Positions 1 through 10,706 of a stretch of DNA of 64,000 nucleotides are shown piece by piece. The notes under the pieces were generated by a model that saw only the letters and a program-made list of their open reading frames with translations, did no database searches and had not been told where the DNA came from. Source of the DNA: Lepas anatifera (Eukaryota; Arthropoda; Thecostraca; Lepadidae); NCBI GenBank assembly GCA_034440635.1, contig JAOTON010001372.1, positions 1-64,000 of the forward strand. Direction: 5' to 3'. Positions within the stretch are counted from its first letter, which is position 1. Every line of letters starts with the position of its first letter. The translations under genes and the position numbers were made by a program.

Positions 1-1462
1 AAGGTCCCTGATGGTGTCCACATGTTCATAAAGATGTGTTCTCACCGAAATAGTTAGTGGCAGAACAGGCTTTTTCAGGGTAATCGTAAAATTACTTACA
101 TTTTGAGGGGTTCAAATTTAGTTTCCAGGAATTGACCATCTTATCAGGTGATTCAGGTCATTCAGTAAGGCGACTCTGTCTTCCACCGGGTTAAATTCTT
201 TTTAGGAAAAATTGGAAATCATCGGCAAAACATGAGACAGTGATAGAACACCTTGGACCGGAAGATCTATTGAAATACATGGCGAAGATTACTAGAGCAG
301 CAGTCCGCCCTCCAGCGTGCCTGAGGTTACAGTCCGTCCTGTGAGAGCATTTTCCATTTGCAATCACAACGCTGAGCTCTGTCTGTAAATAAGAGTAGGC
401 TAATTCCAGGCAGGTCCAGTTATGTGAAACAAATGATAAAACTTGTGAAGCAAGAGGGTGGAGTTAACACTTTGGAAGGCTGCAGTGTAATCAGTGTAAA
501 TGCAGTCTGTCTGAGATCCCTGAGTCGCGCAGGACCGTCACCCACGAAGCCGTGCTATAGAGACAGCGCCGGTTGACATGACTCAATAGGGACTTATGTA
601 CAATTTCTCTACCGCCTTCACTACAGAGGAACCAGGGATATCGATCTGTAATTCGCCGGGCTTTTATTGTATGCCTTTTTTTGAACGGGAATAACGTTGG
701 CTTGTTTCCATCTCTTTCGAAAGACACCTTTGGCTACGACATAGTTAAAGAGTCTGGTTAGTAGTACAGAAAGCTCTTCATAACACTCATGATTTACTCT
801 GGCACTTACACCGTCTGGTCCGCAGGCCTTATGACACTGGCATGTCACGCAGTACAGCCTTTTCCTCTCGGTCACCGCCTGCACCGTAGCTCAGATAACA
901 CAGGCAGCTCACGAGCTAGCACCTCCGGAAAAGGGTGCGTGACACGCGGATCTGTAACATTTGTGTGCAAACGTTCGGTGCAGTACATTTGCTTTCTCCC
1001 CATCGTCAGTGACAATACCACCATCAGCAGGTAACACTGACATACGCTTCCTACCTGCCCTCCTAAGCACTTTTAAAAGACCCAAAATGTTTTGCGTTAG
1101 TTCTGACGTGCCCGAAAACCCCAATCATCATCATCGTTTTGGGTTAGTTTTAAAGTCGTTCGTGAGACCGGCAATGTATTCACTGGCCATATTCCAAAAA
1201 ACACTTCTCTTCTCCCCTGAACTCATCCGACAAGTTGTCACATTTGTTCCGCCTGAACCGCCTGAAGGCAAGATCCTTCTCTTTCAGTGCCTACCTTTAG
1301 TTCCCGGTCAAACCACGGCGGACATTTCCTTTTTCTGCGGACTACAGGAATGTAGTCAGATATGGCAGCTTCGAAAAGACAATAGAGTAGATTTACCGCC
1401 TCAGCAACATCTACAACATCGAGAATAGACCAAGGAATCAACTGGAGTGCATAATGCAACAT
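1..1462 (-). pseudogene. Decayed Jockey-like LINE reverse transcriptase, copy 1
   Basis: On the minus strand short open pieces in different frames line up with LINE ORF2: a post-endonuclease stretch with PPWFDREL (1,238-1,462), VTDDGEKANVLHRTFA (909-1,124), and the RT start ANVIPVQKK followed by NYRSISLVPL (621-884). The protein runs towards base 1 and leaves the window. Many frameshifts and stops make it non-functional. A 47 bp insertion at 1,095-1,141, shared with copy 2 but absent from copy 3, breaks the frame. The RT blocks suggest the Jockey/CR1 group of non-LTR elements; the exact clade is not resolved. Confidence 0.8.
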
Positions 1463-2020
1463 AATGGGTCCTCAAAGCTCTCTAAAATCTGTTCCGGTAT
1501 TTTTATATAAATGACCTAAGATCATGTACAAGGCATAACCTCTTCATTGGAAATACATGAGGAAAACCGTTTTATCTAAAAACTTAGTAATGGATGGTGG
1601 TAGAGCGATTATTTTAACAGAATTAGATTTGGCTCTTCTTTGCAGTTCTAATGATACGCAATTTGACCTAATTTGGTATTGCTTGATTTGACCCAGCAAG
1701 TTCATATTATACATCGCTCGATTCAGCTTGCCGTGAAGATTCTAATGGTCTAAATTATTTTGGCCTATCTTTACTTGTTCAGATGGGATGGCCGAAAACT
1801 TTCATTTATATTTTATCTCTTCAATGGCATGTCTTGACCTCTAGTGACCTTAAGTGTGACCCGAAAGAAATGGTTTAAATATTTTCTATAGGAAAGTAGA
1901 TGGGCTACCCAACGCCGTTTACCGTTTTTCGCTATCCAGCATGGTTCTCAAGATCTTAAGAGGGGGGTACCCGAGCCCCCTGTCAAAGCGAAGGTGGCTC
2001 AGACCCCGTCAATGCGCATG
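1463..2020. mobile_element. Truncated TTAA-flanked AGGTCA-rich element
   Basis: The right end reads CCGTCAATGCGCATG followed by TTAA (2,021-2,024), matching the right end of the complete element at 8,481-9,408. The interior shares the block 'ATAATGGG...GGAAATACATG' with it and with the elements near 5.7 kb and 21.1 kb. The left end is missing where it meets the LINE. I read it as a non-autonomous DNA element that uses TTAA targets, 5'-truncated here. No coding capacity is visible. Confidence 0.6.
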
Positions 2021-2024
2021 TTAA

Positions 2025-2528
2025 AACTCATATCACATAATGGGCCCACAGAGTGCTACAAAATATGTTTCGGTATTTTTATATTGATGGCCTAGGGGTC
2101 AAATACCGAGCATGACCTATTCATTCGAAAAATAATGGGAAAACAAAAATTGGGCTGTATTTGTGTAGATACACCTGAGAATACATTCATATTCCCCAAA
2201 CCCTAGCATCGTGGGCCCCCTTGCCAGGTTCATGTTGGACTTTGAAAGCGAATGGTGCCTAAAAATGGTTCTAGCTCAACTCTCTCAGCCTATAGGGCCC
2301 AAAAACACAACCATAACATGCAAGCTTTTTCACCTGTGACCTTACGTCTTTATATTTATCTTAGAACTAGAACTACCTGACTGTATGACTTTTGAATCTG
2401 GTATGAATATGTTTGAGCTTTATGACCATCATTTTTATTGTTCTAGTTGGGTTTTTAGGATTTCACTTTGTCTGTGAATGGGAGACGCAACCCGTACAAA
2501 ATGTGCTAAATAAATGAAAATGAAAAAC
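2025..2528 (+). repeat. Repeat fragment ending in an L2/CR1-like LINE 3' tail
   Basis: The first part (to about 2,340) repeats the 'ATAATGGGCCCAC...' block of the TTAA family. From about 2,400 the sequence ends in AATAAATGAAAATGAAAA, a tail typical of L2/CR1-type LINE 3' ends. No RT coding sequence is attached, so this would be a 3' end fragment only. The same segment occurs in copy 2 at about 14,453-14,950. Confidence 0.45.
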
Positions 2529-2871
2529 GTTTTACACATGTAAAGAACCTATAGTTGGAACATGAAATTTCCCAGTGGTATAATTGGTCTTGAGTTGTTC
2601 GCGTTGCGGCAATAAACATGCAATCTTTAACAATACCAAACGAAAAAAAACTAGAACGAAAAACAGTTTTAACATCTGATACAATATCAACCATCAAAAT
2701 TGGGACAAAACATATTTGAAGAAAAAAATTATTTGAATATTTTCGCACAGGATTCAACGCAGGGTTTTCATTTAGACAACCTTCAGTGTTGGAAATACAT
2801 CCACTGGTTCTTTACACTTGTAAGAGCCAGCAAATTTTTTGCTTTAGTTCTGATTTTCTCGTGCACAACAC

Positions 2872-3085
2872 CAGGGGCGGACGCAGACTCGAGTTTTGGG
2901 AGGGGCCAAACTCATGTGTGCCTCTTCTCCCGGGGGGGGGTGGAGCGAATATTTTTGCTCTACAGACCTAGTATAAACTCCTTTTTCAAAAATTTCTCCG
3001 GCGTTTGGGGGCCAAAGATAGTTCGGCCCCCTCCAGCGCTTTGGGGGGACCATGGCCGGAATGCCCCCCCCTGCGTCCGCCAATG
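2872..3085. mobile_element. hAT-type MITE with near-perfect 8 bp target duplication
   Basis: Termini are CAGGGGCGGACGCAG on the left and CTGCGTCCGCCAATG on the right, an inverted pair of the form CANNGGCGGAYNCAGG seen in several elements of this window. The flanks CACAACAC (2,864-2,871) and CACAACAG (3,086-3,093) match at 7 of 8 bases, the target duplication length of hAT elements. The 214 bp interior is G-rich and non-coding. Confidence 0.75.
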
Positions 3086-3245
3086 CACAACAGAGCGGAA
3101 TTCACAACCGTTCTGTCCGTACTAATTCCACACGTCTGATACTCTCGTCTGGGCATCCAAAAACTACATTAATTCCCAGCTGGTTGCGCCGGACAGTTTA
3201 AAAACCGGTACAACTTGTTGAATATCTGTCGCCATCTACCAGATT

Positions 3246-3566
3246 ATGGCATTGAGCGTACGTGGTACTTTTTCACCACTTCACAAGGAAAGAAAGGTGT
3301 GTGATGGTATCGGTGGCTCTATGAAGTGTGCCGTATATCGAGAGGGTCTTAAAATAACAGTGACTGAATACATTTTATGTGCTGAACAATCTTGTGTTCA
3401 CTGCAACACAAGATTATGGATAATATTATGTTATTTTTGTGACGAGTGCATTTTAGCCAGTATGGCCAACGAGCTGGAAAAGCGGTTCCGTGAATCCAGG
3501 CTGGTAAAAGACACTAAAACATTCAATCGCATCGTTCCACTGGGCATGAGAACAACTGATGCGTAA
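3246..3566 (+). CDS. Hypothetical 106-residue protein (copy 1)
   Basis: A true ATG at 3,246 opens a 106-codon frame ending in TAA. I do not recognise the product. It has a cysteine-rich middle (C.EQSC..C, then CYFCDEC) with hydrophobic residues, and a charged C-terminal tail (ELEKRFRESRLVKDTK). The copy-2 ORF at 15,677 differs by one residue (His to Tyr), but the two DNA copies are young and nearly identical, so this is weak evidence for selection. It sits inside an inverted-repeat element and may be a transposon-carried ORF or chance. No splice sites or upstream promoter stand out. Confidence 0.3.
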   Translation: MALSVRGTFSPLHKERKVCDGIGGSMKCAVYREGLKITVTEYILCAEQSCVHCNTRLWIILCYFCDECILASMANELEKRFRESRLVKDTKTFNRIVPLGMRTTDA

Positions 3567-3872
3567 CCTATGTCGTCCTCTGATGAGCCCTGTGTTCGAA
3601 GTGTCCAGGGCTGAAGTCTGCGTGGAAGTGAAAAATGTTTAATAAAATGATGTGCATATCAGACTCTGAAACAAGATGTTTTTGTCCAAATTTCGGCAGT
3701 TTATATCGTTTTGTTTATTTCGAGTTTCAAATTGTTTTTCGTTCGAGTTTCGTCGTTTGGTATTGTTTGTGACTGCATATTTATTGCCGCAACTTGTACA
3801 ACTCAAGACCAATTATACCACTGCACTGGGAAGTTTCATCTTACATCCACAGGTTCTTTACATGTGTAAAGC

Positions 3873-4959
3873 ATCTGATAACAACGAACTGGTGTCCAAA
3901 TGACCCTTCAACTGGTAGGCGTCTTGACTATGGTGTAATGGGATAGAATAGCAGAGGTCATTTTAGGCCATGAACTTAGGTCACCAGAGTTGGGCATGGC
4001 TTTGCAATGCTCCAACATATCCGGAGCACCACGAACCTGTCAAGCCTTGAATTGAAATCGGACGAGACGTGTTTGCGTTTTCGTCTTTTAAATGACATGT
4101 AAGGTCAAGCTAAGGTCACTTAGTCAGGTTACAAGGGTCGCTTCAGATCCAAGGCACGAGTAATGGTGCAAAATCTGTGGTAGGTAAGTGATCAGCTTTC
4201 ATTTGACATCCACATCAGCCATGTTGTAGCGTATCCGCACGAATCATACTTCCAGTGAGCGTTTTGCCCTAGGCGATGACCTCTGTGACCTTTTCCTCAA
4301 TCTGAGTTACAAAGAAATTCACCCACCAATGGTTAGCTTATACCCTGAGGACCACCCAGTGAAAAAAATAAAAAATTTGAAATAGGACTTTCAAAGAATT
4401 ATTACTTTAAAGAAGAGGTCACTAGGGCCTGAGGTCAAAACATGGCCCGAGGTCAAAGTTTATTTTTCTTATATAGCCCGTTGTATGGTCTATCCATTGA
4501 TATGAATTTAATTGATTTCGATCAGCCACTTTTAAGATAAAAATTTATTTCTGCTTCAATGTTTGTGTTGACCTCGAAATTTTGATCACCTCTATTTGGT
4601 GACCTCTTTGACCTTGTGACCTGAAAATGGGCCCAACTTTTTCTTTTGTATAGGGGACCTTGGGTACAAAATTTGATGAAAATCTTAGTGGTCATGATGA
4701 ACTTTTGGTGCCTACCTGGACGATTTGTCCTGAAATGACACAAGTATGTACCAAATCATACGAAAAAAACGAAGACAATGCACTGAGAAACAACAACCTT
4801 AACTATGAACATGACGAATAACTTCAGAATTATTTTCTCTTAACACGTGGTTTTCCTGTTTTATTTTCACCTAAATTTATTAGACGGGCATTACAAAACG
4901 TTAAAAATTCAGAAAAAATGGTAATTTTACCGATCTCTTATTCATTTTCAGGCTCGTGG
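3873..4959. repeat. AGGTCA-rich non-coding repeat
   Basis: No gene is visible. The stretch contains many AGGTCA/TGACCT hexamers, for example the run of TGACCTC, TGACCTT and TGACCTG words at about 4,570-4,625 and several AGGTCA words at about 3,955-4,130 and 4,425-4,460. It is repeated in copy 2 at about 16,306-17,400. It looks like internal sequence of the TTAA family without clear ends. Confidence 0.55.
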
Positions 4960-4984
4960 TGGTCTCGATGTAAGTTGCCTTTTT

Positions 4985-5368
4985 TATTTTCCGTTGTTTT
5001 TGTCTTCATTCGAAGGATATATTCGTTGTAGCGGCCCACTTGATATCATGTTCCTTTTTAAACGAATTTTCCGCTGTGGCCTCCGCTGCTCTTTCGTCGA
5101 TTGACTCTCGGATTAGTTTTTGTAATAAATTTTGGTGTTCGTCTTGTCGTACTTCCATCATTCTCTTGCTTTCTTTAATTCATATTTTTGGACAGTCAAT
5201 ACATATCATTTTATATACTACGCCTGGTTTTGTCCCGTTGTCTATCTTGTCCTTTGATTTGACCAGTAATCGTTGGATCGTCTGATGGGGCTTAAAATAT
5301 GATCTTACGTTGAATTCAGAAGATATGCGTCGAATCTGTACAGGTAATCCTTCCACGTATGGCATCAC
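4985..5368 (-). pseudogene. Penelope-like retroelement fragment (RT-GIY-YIG junction)
   Basis: On the minus strand the peptide starts at MPYVEGL and includes FKPHQTIQRLLVKSKDK and GVVYKMICIDCPK. This is the characteristic linker of Penelope-like elements just before the GIY-YIG endonuclease (PYV.GLS..I, KP..TL..LLVKPKD, GVVY.I.C.DC). Shortly after the CPK block the frame closes; degenerate endonuclease-like sequence continues to about 4,985. The reverse transcriptase part is missing, so this is a 5'-truncated relic. It is repeated in copy 2 (17,416-17,799). Confidence 0.7.
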
Positions 5369-5457
5369 TAGTGGTCAGGTCACCAGTGCAGGTCAGGTGA
5401 CCTCACCCCCAAAATTTTTAATGTGGCATAAGTACGAAATGGGTGAATCTATCGGAT

Positions 5458-5663
5458 TTATTTTATTTTTATTTTATTAGGACCACTCCCAACAGGCACA
5501 CTTGCCCAATTACAGCGATTATTGGCGTGGGTGTTTAAGGATCCTTTTCACCGGGTCAGATCGGACACGGAAGGCGGTTTCCCGCCGTGGGGATTGAACC
5601 CACGTTAATCCATGCTATCCGATTCGTAGACTGGCAACGAAGCCACTAGGCCACCCCGGCCCC
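5458..5663 (-). mobile_element. tRNA-derived SINE, copy 1
   Basis: Read on the minus strand it starts GGGGCCGGGGTGGCCTAGTG (pol III A box GTGGCCTAGTGGC) and has a B box GGTTCAATCCC about 50 bases on, followed by an unrelated body and an AATAAAATAAA tail at 5,458-5,480. The tRNA-like head plus A-rich tail mark a SINE rather than a tRNA gene: the anticodon arm region does not fold as a normal tRNA. It is inserted in AGGTCA-rich repeat sequence whose uninterrupted form is seen near 8,670. Confidence 0.8.
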
Positions 5664-6420
5664 AATTTGAAACTTTTACCACATAATGGGCCCACCGGGT
5701 GCTGCAATATGTGTTCTGGAATTGTTCATATCGATGACCTAAGGTCAAGTACGGACAATGACCTCTCCATTGGAAATACATAAAAAACAGAAATTGGGCT
5801 GTATTTGTGTAGGTAGATACATACAGCTGAGAATACTTTCATATCCTTCAAATCGTAGTATCCTGGGCCCCTTTCCAGCTTCATATTGCAATTGTTTTAC
5901 CTGTAAACTGTGGAAGGTCATCTGTGGCTACTTAAGCAGTTTTCAGACTTAGGCCAATAATTTGGCATGAAATGATGATGCAGCTTTTATTTTGATATCA
6001 TTGCGTTTGGATTGCTATTGCGAGTCGATTGATATGCATATTGACTTTAATAGGTTAAAAAGTGACCTCGACATGTCCTGAGGTCAGGTCTTTTTGTGTT
6101 TTGACCTAGTATGGCCGTATTATACATCATTCGATCCGCCGTGATAAGAGGAAGCGAATGATGACTAAAAAATGATTGTAACCCAACTCTGCTAGACGCT
6201 AGAGTCCAAAAACGCTCCTCAAAATGCCACTTTCGTTGACATGTTATGACCTCAATATTGACCTGAGCCAAAAAGTGACTGATAAAGTTTCTTCATGGAT
6301 TTGTACGATATATCCAGCAGCTTCCGCGTTTTTTCGCTATCCTGCATAGGGGCTGAGTTCAAAGGGGTGTTGAGACGCCCCCCCCACCAGGACGAAGGCG
6401 GCTCGGAGGTCCACTGTGGT
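5664..6420. repeat. TTAA-family repeat fragment
   Basis: Begins with the family block 'ACATAATGGGCCCACC' (about 5,691) and ends near 6,330-6,420 in a terminal-like segment (TTTTTCGCTATCCTGCAT, then a C-run and CGAAGGCGGCTCGGAGG) that resembles the ends at 1,920-2,020. Several TGACCT words occur. No ORF with recognisable similarity. Confidence 0.5.
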
Positions 6421-7129
6421 GAGGGTTGCTTTCTGGATCTTATTGAATGTTTTCTCGTTGTTTTTGGACGATGTTTACTCTAAACATTGCATTTAATACA
6501 AAACATGTTGGAGATGGTGCCTCGTAATATTCTCTTTTCCATTAAGTACATGCCACTGTATTCTGTGTTAAGTGTTTTAATGCTCATAACTATCAAGACA
6601 TATTCGCTCGGTGAAGAAAGACCCCAGCAGTGAGGAGCATGCTACGCAAGGGAAGGAGATGATTCACGGCGAAGCCGTAGGGGTGTCCGCGAGTATAGGT
6701 CGCGGACCGGGGCCTGAGGAGGCGCGGCGCAGCCGCAGCCGACGAAGGCGTAACGTTGCACTGCAGGTTGGGGAGGCACCTGACCGAAGGTTAGGTGCGC
6801 CGCAGGTCGGCTAGCTGCATAGGAACAAGGTTAGGTGAGGTTCGGTTATGTCATAACATATTTTCACAGCGGAACGTCGTTGAGGAACCTTGGAACGACG
6901 GACAGGCCAAATTTTTAGGGGGGTGGGGATAATGACGCACAAACTGTTGAGGTCCTATGCTGCCTGGGCAAGAATAGATATGAGGTAGGGAAAACCATCA
7001 ATTCGGGATAGGGTTTGAGTTAAGGGTTTGAGACAGATGGATAGGGTTTCAGTTTTGCTTTCTACTAACAGCTTTTACAACAGGGGTACTGGGCTCAGCG
7101 AAGCGAGCCAGAGCGCTTGTAACAAGCTA
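6421..7129. repeat. Non-coding stretch with a GC-rich hairpin cluster
   Basis: No gene is recognised. Between 6,668 and 6,806 lie several consecutive short hairpins with GAA-type loops: CACGGCGAAGCCGTAG; GTCCGCGAGTATAGGTCGCGGAC folded as GTCCGCG..CGCGGAC; GCCGACGAAGGC; GCACCTGACCGAAGGTTAGGTGC folded as GCACCT..AGGTGC. A further one, CTCAGCGAAGCGAG, lies at about 7,094. The cluster is kept in copy 2 (about 19,095-19,235). Confidence 0.6.
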
Positions 7130-7440
7130 TTTCATCATCATCATTATCATCTTTTGTGGGACCTTATCTCTATGACCGTTGTCCGTTTGTGGTATACTCC
7201 CGGATTTTTCCACATAATCACGGCATTTCCCAATATGTCTGTTGCACGGGCCAGATTTGACATTTACGACCTCGTTTGACCTTGAAGATATAGAACTAGG
7301 TCAGTGAAACCTTGTCGTAAGGTAATCACTGTCGCCTTCACCTCCCTCCTCCCAACGGGCGTTCTTCTAACTCTCTTGGTTTCTGAGCTCTCAGGGGAGG
7401 GGCATTTTAGAACCCCCCACCGAAGCGTTGACGTATGAAC
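7130..7440. mobile_element. Fragment of the TTAA element type seen at 29,892-30,666
   Basis: The run of blocks (CTTATCTC..GACCGTTGTCCG, GGATTTTTCCACATAATC, TTTACGACCTCGTTTGACCTTGAAGATAT, CTCTTGGTTTCTGAG) follows in the same order as the right part of the element at 29,892-30,666. It ends in the C-rich AACCCCCCACCG. The left part and the terminal TTAA are not clear. Copy 2 has the same fragment at about 19,560-19,870. Confidence 0.55.
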
Positions 7441-7689
7441 CCTCTGCACTGCACTGGTTAAGGCAACGTCGGCCGGGGAACTAAAGTGGCGTATATGCAG
7501 TTTTATGCCACCAAGAGCTATTGCTAATATTGTTTACTGCTTTCAACGTTTCAGCGTGATATGAATAAGCGAGACGATTTGAATTTGATTTCTTAATTTA
7601 TTTGAAAAATGGAGTTTTTAGATGTTGCTAGTGTAAATGACATACAACAATCCGTCAATGCTCCTACCTGTGGGGACGTATTCGTGAAT

Positions 7690-8330
7690 GACCAGTAGGC
7701 GGACCTGGGCCGACTCTCCGTGTGGTCGAAATCCCGACTTTTGAAACTGAACGCTGAAAAATGTCACCTGGTCACATTCACTCTTCGAAATTCTCCCATT
7801 CTGGCAACGCATTCATTGGGTGACAGTCTTGGGGCGTCGCACGGTGACTCGAGACCCGGGTTTCTTGCTCAATTCCTGGTTGACATTCGCGAGACCCATT
7901 GATTTGGTGGTGGCCAGAGTTAATCGTATGCTAGGGCTTCTAATAAGAAGCATGCAAATCCCGCAATGTGCATACATGTGGAGGCGCGCTGCGATGCCAT
8001 TCGGCTACTAGTGCCCACTTCGCTCATGTGCAGTCCATACTGGAATAGGGTTGTGTGACGTGGCCAGCGGTAGGGCTGCCAGCCGTAGGACTGGCACAGC
8101 TGTTACCGCATTGAGCGTATACAGCACAAGCTTCTTATGTGGTTGACGGCTAAGTCAGACGAACAAGTTACAGCCACCGACTACATCACGCTTTTACGCC
8201 ATTTCAAGCTTCCATCAATCCGTTCGCGGCTAGCGCAATATAACTTGCTGCACCTGCACAACGTTTTCTCTGGCTGTCGTGATTGTCATCAGATTACGAC
8301 GTGTTGCGGTTTGTTAGTGTAAGCACGTAC
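7690..8330 (+). pseudogene. LINE reverse transcriptase C-terminal fragment, copy 1
   Basis: On the plus strand, in shifting frames: LSVWSKSRLLKLNAEKCHLV (after the catalytic box in non-LTR RTs), then RDPGFLLNSWLTFARPIDLVV and RVNRMLGLLIRS, then further C-terminal pieces (8,137-8,322). These match the end of RT and the thumb of Jockey/CR1-group LINEs. It is on the opposite strand to, and distinct from, the LINE at the unit junctions. Stops and frameshifts show it is dead. Copy 1 has about 24 extra bases near 8,065-8,090 relative to copy 2. Confidence 0.65.
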
Positions 8331-8480
8331 ATCCCGAACTCAGAGGCTATAGGATGTTCCACACGCCAGGGTGAACAGTCTTCAGGGATCTCTCTTCTGC
8401 AGAATTCCCTCGCTCACAAATGATTGTCTTAACTCGCACAGAGACGTTGACTTCTTTCATGATTGTGTTTGCATTTTTAA

Positions 8481-9064
8481 CACGCGCATTGACGGGGGGC
8501 GGGTACCCGCCCCGCCCCCCTCGGGTTTTTGGAGATGGTATAGAAACGGCGGCGCATAGTGTCGCCGTACTTGGTATACCTTTTCGTCTCAGGTCAGGTG
8601 ACAAGTACAGGTAAAGTGACCTGACCTAAAAACGTTTAAGACAGCATAAGTCAGAACAGGATGAACTTATCCGATTGAAACTTATATCATACAATAGACC
8701 CAGAGTTCTCTAAAACATGCTCCGGCACTTTTGATATCGATGACCTAAGGTCAGGTACGAACCATGACCTCTCCATTGGAAATAGATGGGAAAATGGTTT
8801 TAACTGAATAACATAGTAATGGACGGTAATAGAGCGTTTATTTTATCTGCATTAGATTTGCATTGTCTTTGCAATTCTAATGATATACATTTGACCTAAT
8901 CTTACCTTGATCTGACCAAAGGTCAGGACAAATCACATGTTTGATCTGATTTGACCCAGCAAGGTCATAATATATATATATATATATATATATATACCTG
9001 AACAAGTAAAGATAGAGCAAAGCAATTTAGACCATTGGAGTCCTCGCAGCAGGCCGAATCGGTT

Positions 9065-9108
<44 letters not shown>

Positions 9109-9408
9109 AATCGATTCGGCTTGCTGCGAGGACTCCAATGGTCTAAATTGCTTTGCTCTATCTTTACTTGTTCAGATGAAATGACCGAAACCCTTCATTT
9201 ACATGTTATCCCTATGATGGCATGTCTTGACATCTAGTGAACTTAAATGTGACCTGACAAAAATGGATTAATAATTTCGATAGAGAAGTGAATCGGGTAC
9301 TCAACGCCGTTTACCGTGTTTCGCTACCTAGCGTGTTTATCCAAAATCTTAGGGGTCGGATACCCCCCGTCAAAGCGAAGGTGGCTCAGACCCTCGTCAA
9401 TGCAGGTG
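8481..9408. mobile_element. Complete TTAA element, AGGTCA-rich (copy 1)
   Basis: TTAA at 8,477-8,480 and 9,409-9,412 flank a 928 bp element with inverted ends CACGCGCATTGACGGGGG and CACCTGCATTGACGAGGG (reading inwards). The interior carries the AGGTCAGGTGACAAG block, a palindromic GTGACCTGACC stretch, and the family block around 'GGAAATAGATGGGAAAA'. TTAA duplications are the mark of piggyBac-type transposition. There is no transposase; it would be mobilised in trans. It also contains the TA tract and inverted duplication described separately. Confidence 0.75.
8968..9175. repeat. TA microsatellite with an inverted duplication (hairpin)
   Basis: Bases 8,998-9,067 are the inverted copy of 9,106-9,175 (about 70 bp arms with a few mismatches), separated by a pure TA tract; another TA tract lies at 8,968-8,996. 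Copy 2 at the same place has one longer TA tract and only the right arm. The left arm therefore arose in copy 1 alone, probably by template switching at the TA tract. Confidence 0.85.
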
Positions 9409-9412
9409 TTAA

Positions 9413-10706
9413 ATCGGCTGCCAGGCAGTTTGCGGACGCTCTGGAGCCATTCGTGTAAACGCACACGGACCATGACAGTGGGTAAAAATGGAGTCATATA
9501 CATTACATATATCTTACATTTCATTTTTCTGTAATTTGTAACTGCTCATCGCGTAGGTGTTGTGCTTTTTGTGTAACAACACGTGTATGTACTGTACCAG
9601 CTGTTCTTACATGACTGCACCTATAATTGTGATATTCCTGTTGGTGTTCACTGAAATACAAATCGACGACTTATTTAATGACCGAGGGTGGTCAATGTTA
9701 ATGAGTTTCTAGCGGTTCAGATATTCCTATCCGGCGGGCAGTGTCGGTCCTTTGACCTACAACGCCTGGAATCGAGGGATACCACGAGAGTGGAGAAGGC
9801 TCGTGTCAGGAACCACACTATTGGAACCGGAAAACCGGGTGGTAAACCCCACAATCAACCTCGTTTTTATAATGTCTGGGGACACAATCAGGCGCAGCTT
9901 GACACCAGTCGCTGCCCCACGGTAGTGCTATACGTCACAGGCTAGCTAGATAATTGTTTGGCGTGGGAAGCGTAACAGAATTGCAACCAAAAACGCTGCG
10001 GGAGATCGACCACCTGCAACGCGGTCCAACTGCCAGCGTTTTGGTTAGGACACTGTATTAGGGGGTTCTCGCTTGCAGTTTTCTCCGCAAAATGTGCTAC
10101 GTTATAACGTTACTTTTATGAAGTATACAATCACGAAGCTCTGGAATCATATCATATCCCCACAGTGATGACCCTGGTGGAGAATTCAAATCGTTAGCTG
10201 GCTTGGTAACGAAAAACATTTTCCCCGTAGGTATTCTCCACAGAGGAGTCTCAGTCATTAGGAGCCAATGTAGAATGCGTTTCAGAGCGAGTGGCCAAAG
10301 TGATTTGTCTTATTAGTGAGTGGACCTCTGTGGCAGAATATGGGACTTGGATGATGTAAAATCACGTTGAAACAGCTTTGTGAACTGTGGGTCCAGCTCG
10401 TATTTAAGGATAAGAGACCACAGATTGAAACATTTATGTTAAGTTACTGATTGACACTTGATAAGTGTTTCGTATTTATTTGTGTTTTTTATTTCATGAA
10501 AACGTGACCAAACTGCGTGATCTGTAAGTAAATTGAGATCGTTAAAAACATTTCCCGGATTTTCATTTTGACAAGTAGCATCGGGGTACCATCCAAGCAA
10601 ATTTATTACTACACACCACTTTTTACCCTTACAAGCTTAGCACACCATAGGACTCCTACACTATTTCCAATTCCTCCCAACTCTTCCCATAAGTAGGAAG
10701 GAGCTC
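9413..10706. other. Non-coding stretch between TTAA element and lectin gene
   Basis: I see no recognisable gene. A plus-strand frame covering about 9,600-9,930 is open for 118 codons in copy 2 (23,879-24,235) but has a stop here (TAG in 'GTTTCTAGCGG'), and it resembles nothing I know. Near the right end, AATAAA on the minus strand (10,602-10,607) is a likely lectin polyadenylation signal. Confidence 0.5.
10602..10607 (-). other. Candidate polyadenylation signal of the lectin gene
   Basis: AATAAA on the minus strand, about 100 bases after the lectin stop codon. The same hexamer is kept in copy 2 (24,948-24,953). Confidence 0.5.

Larger units (their letters stand above)
2529..3872. mobile_element. 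Inverted-repeat element with about 190 bp arms (copy 1)
   Basis: Bases 2,529-2,720 and 3,668-3,872 are inverted copies of one another; both contain the block around GGTATAATTGGTCTTGAGTTG and its complement. Between the arms lie a hAT-type MITE (2,872-3,085) and a 106-codon ORF (3,246-3,566). The layout resembles a DNA transposon with long terminal inverted repeats, but no transposase is recognisable and no target duplication was identified. A twin lies at about 14,950-16,305. Confidence 0.65.

Noticed and set aside
5458..5663. Possible tRNA gene (A and B boxes)
   Set aside because: The head is tRNA-like but has an unrelated body and an A-rich tail; it is a SINE.
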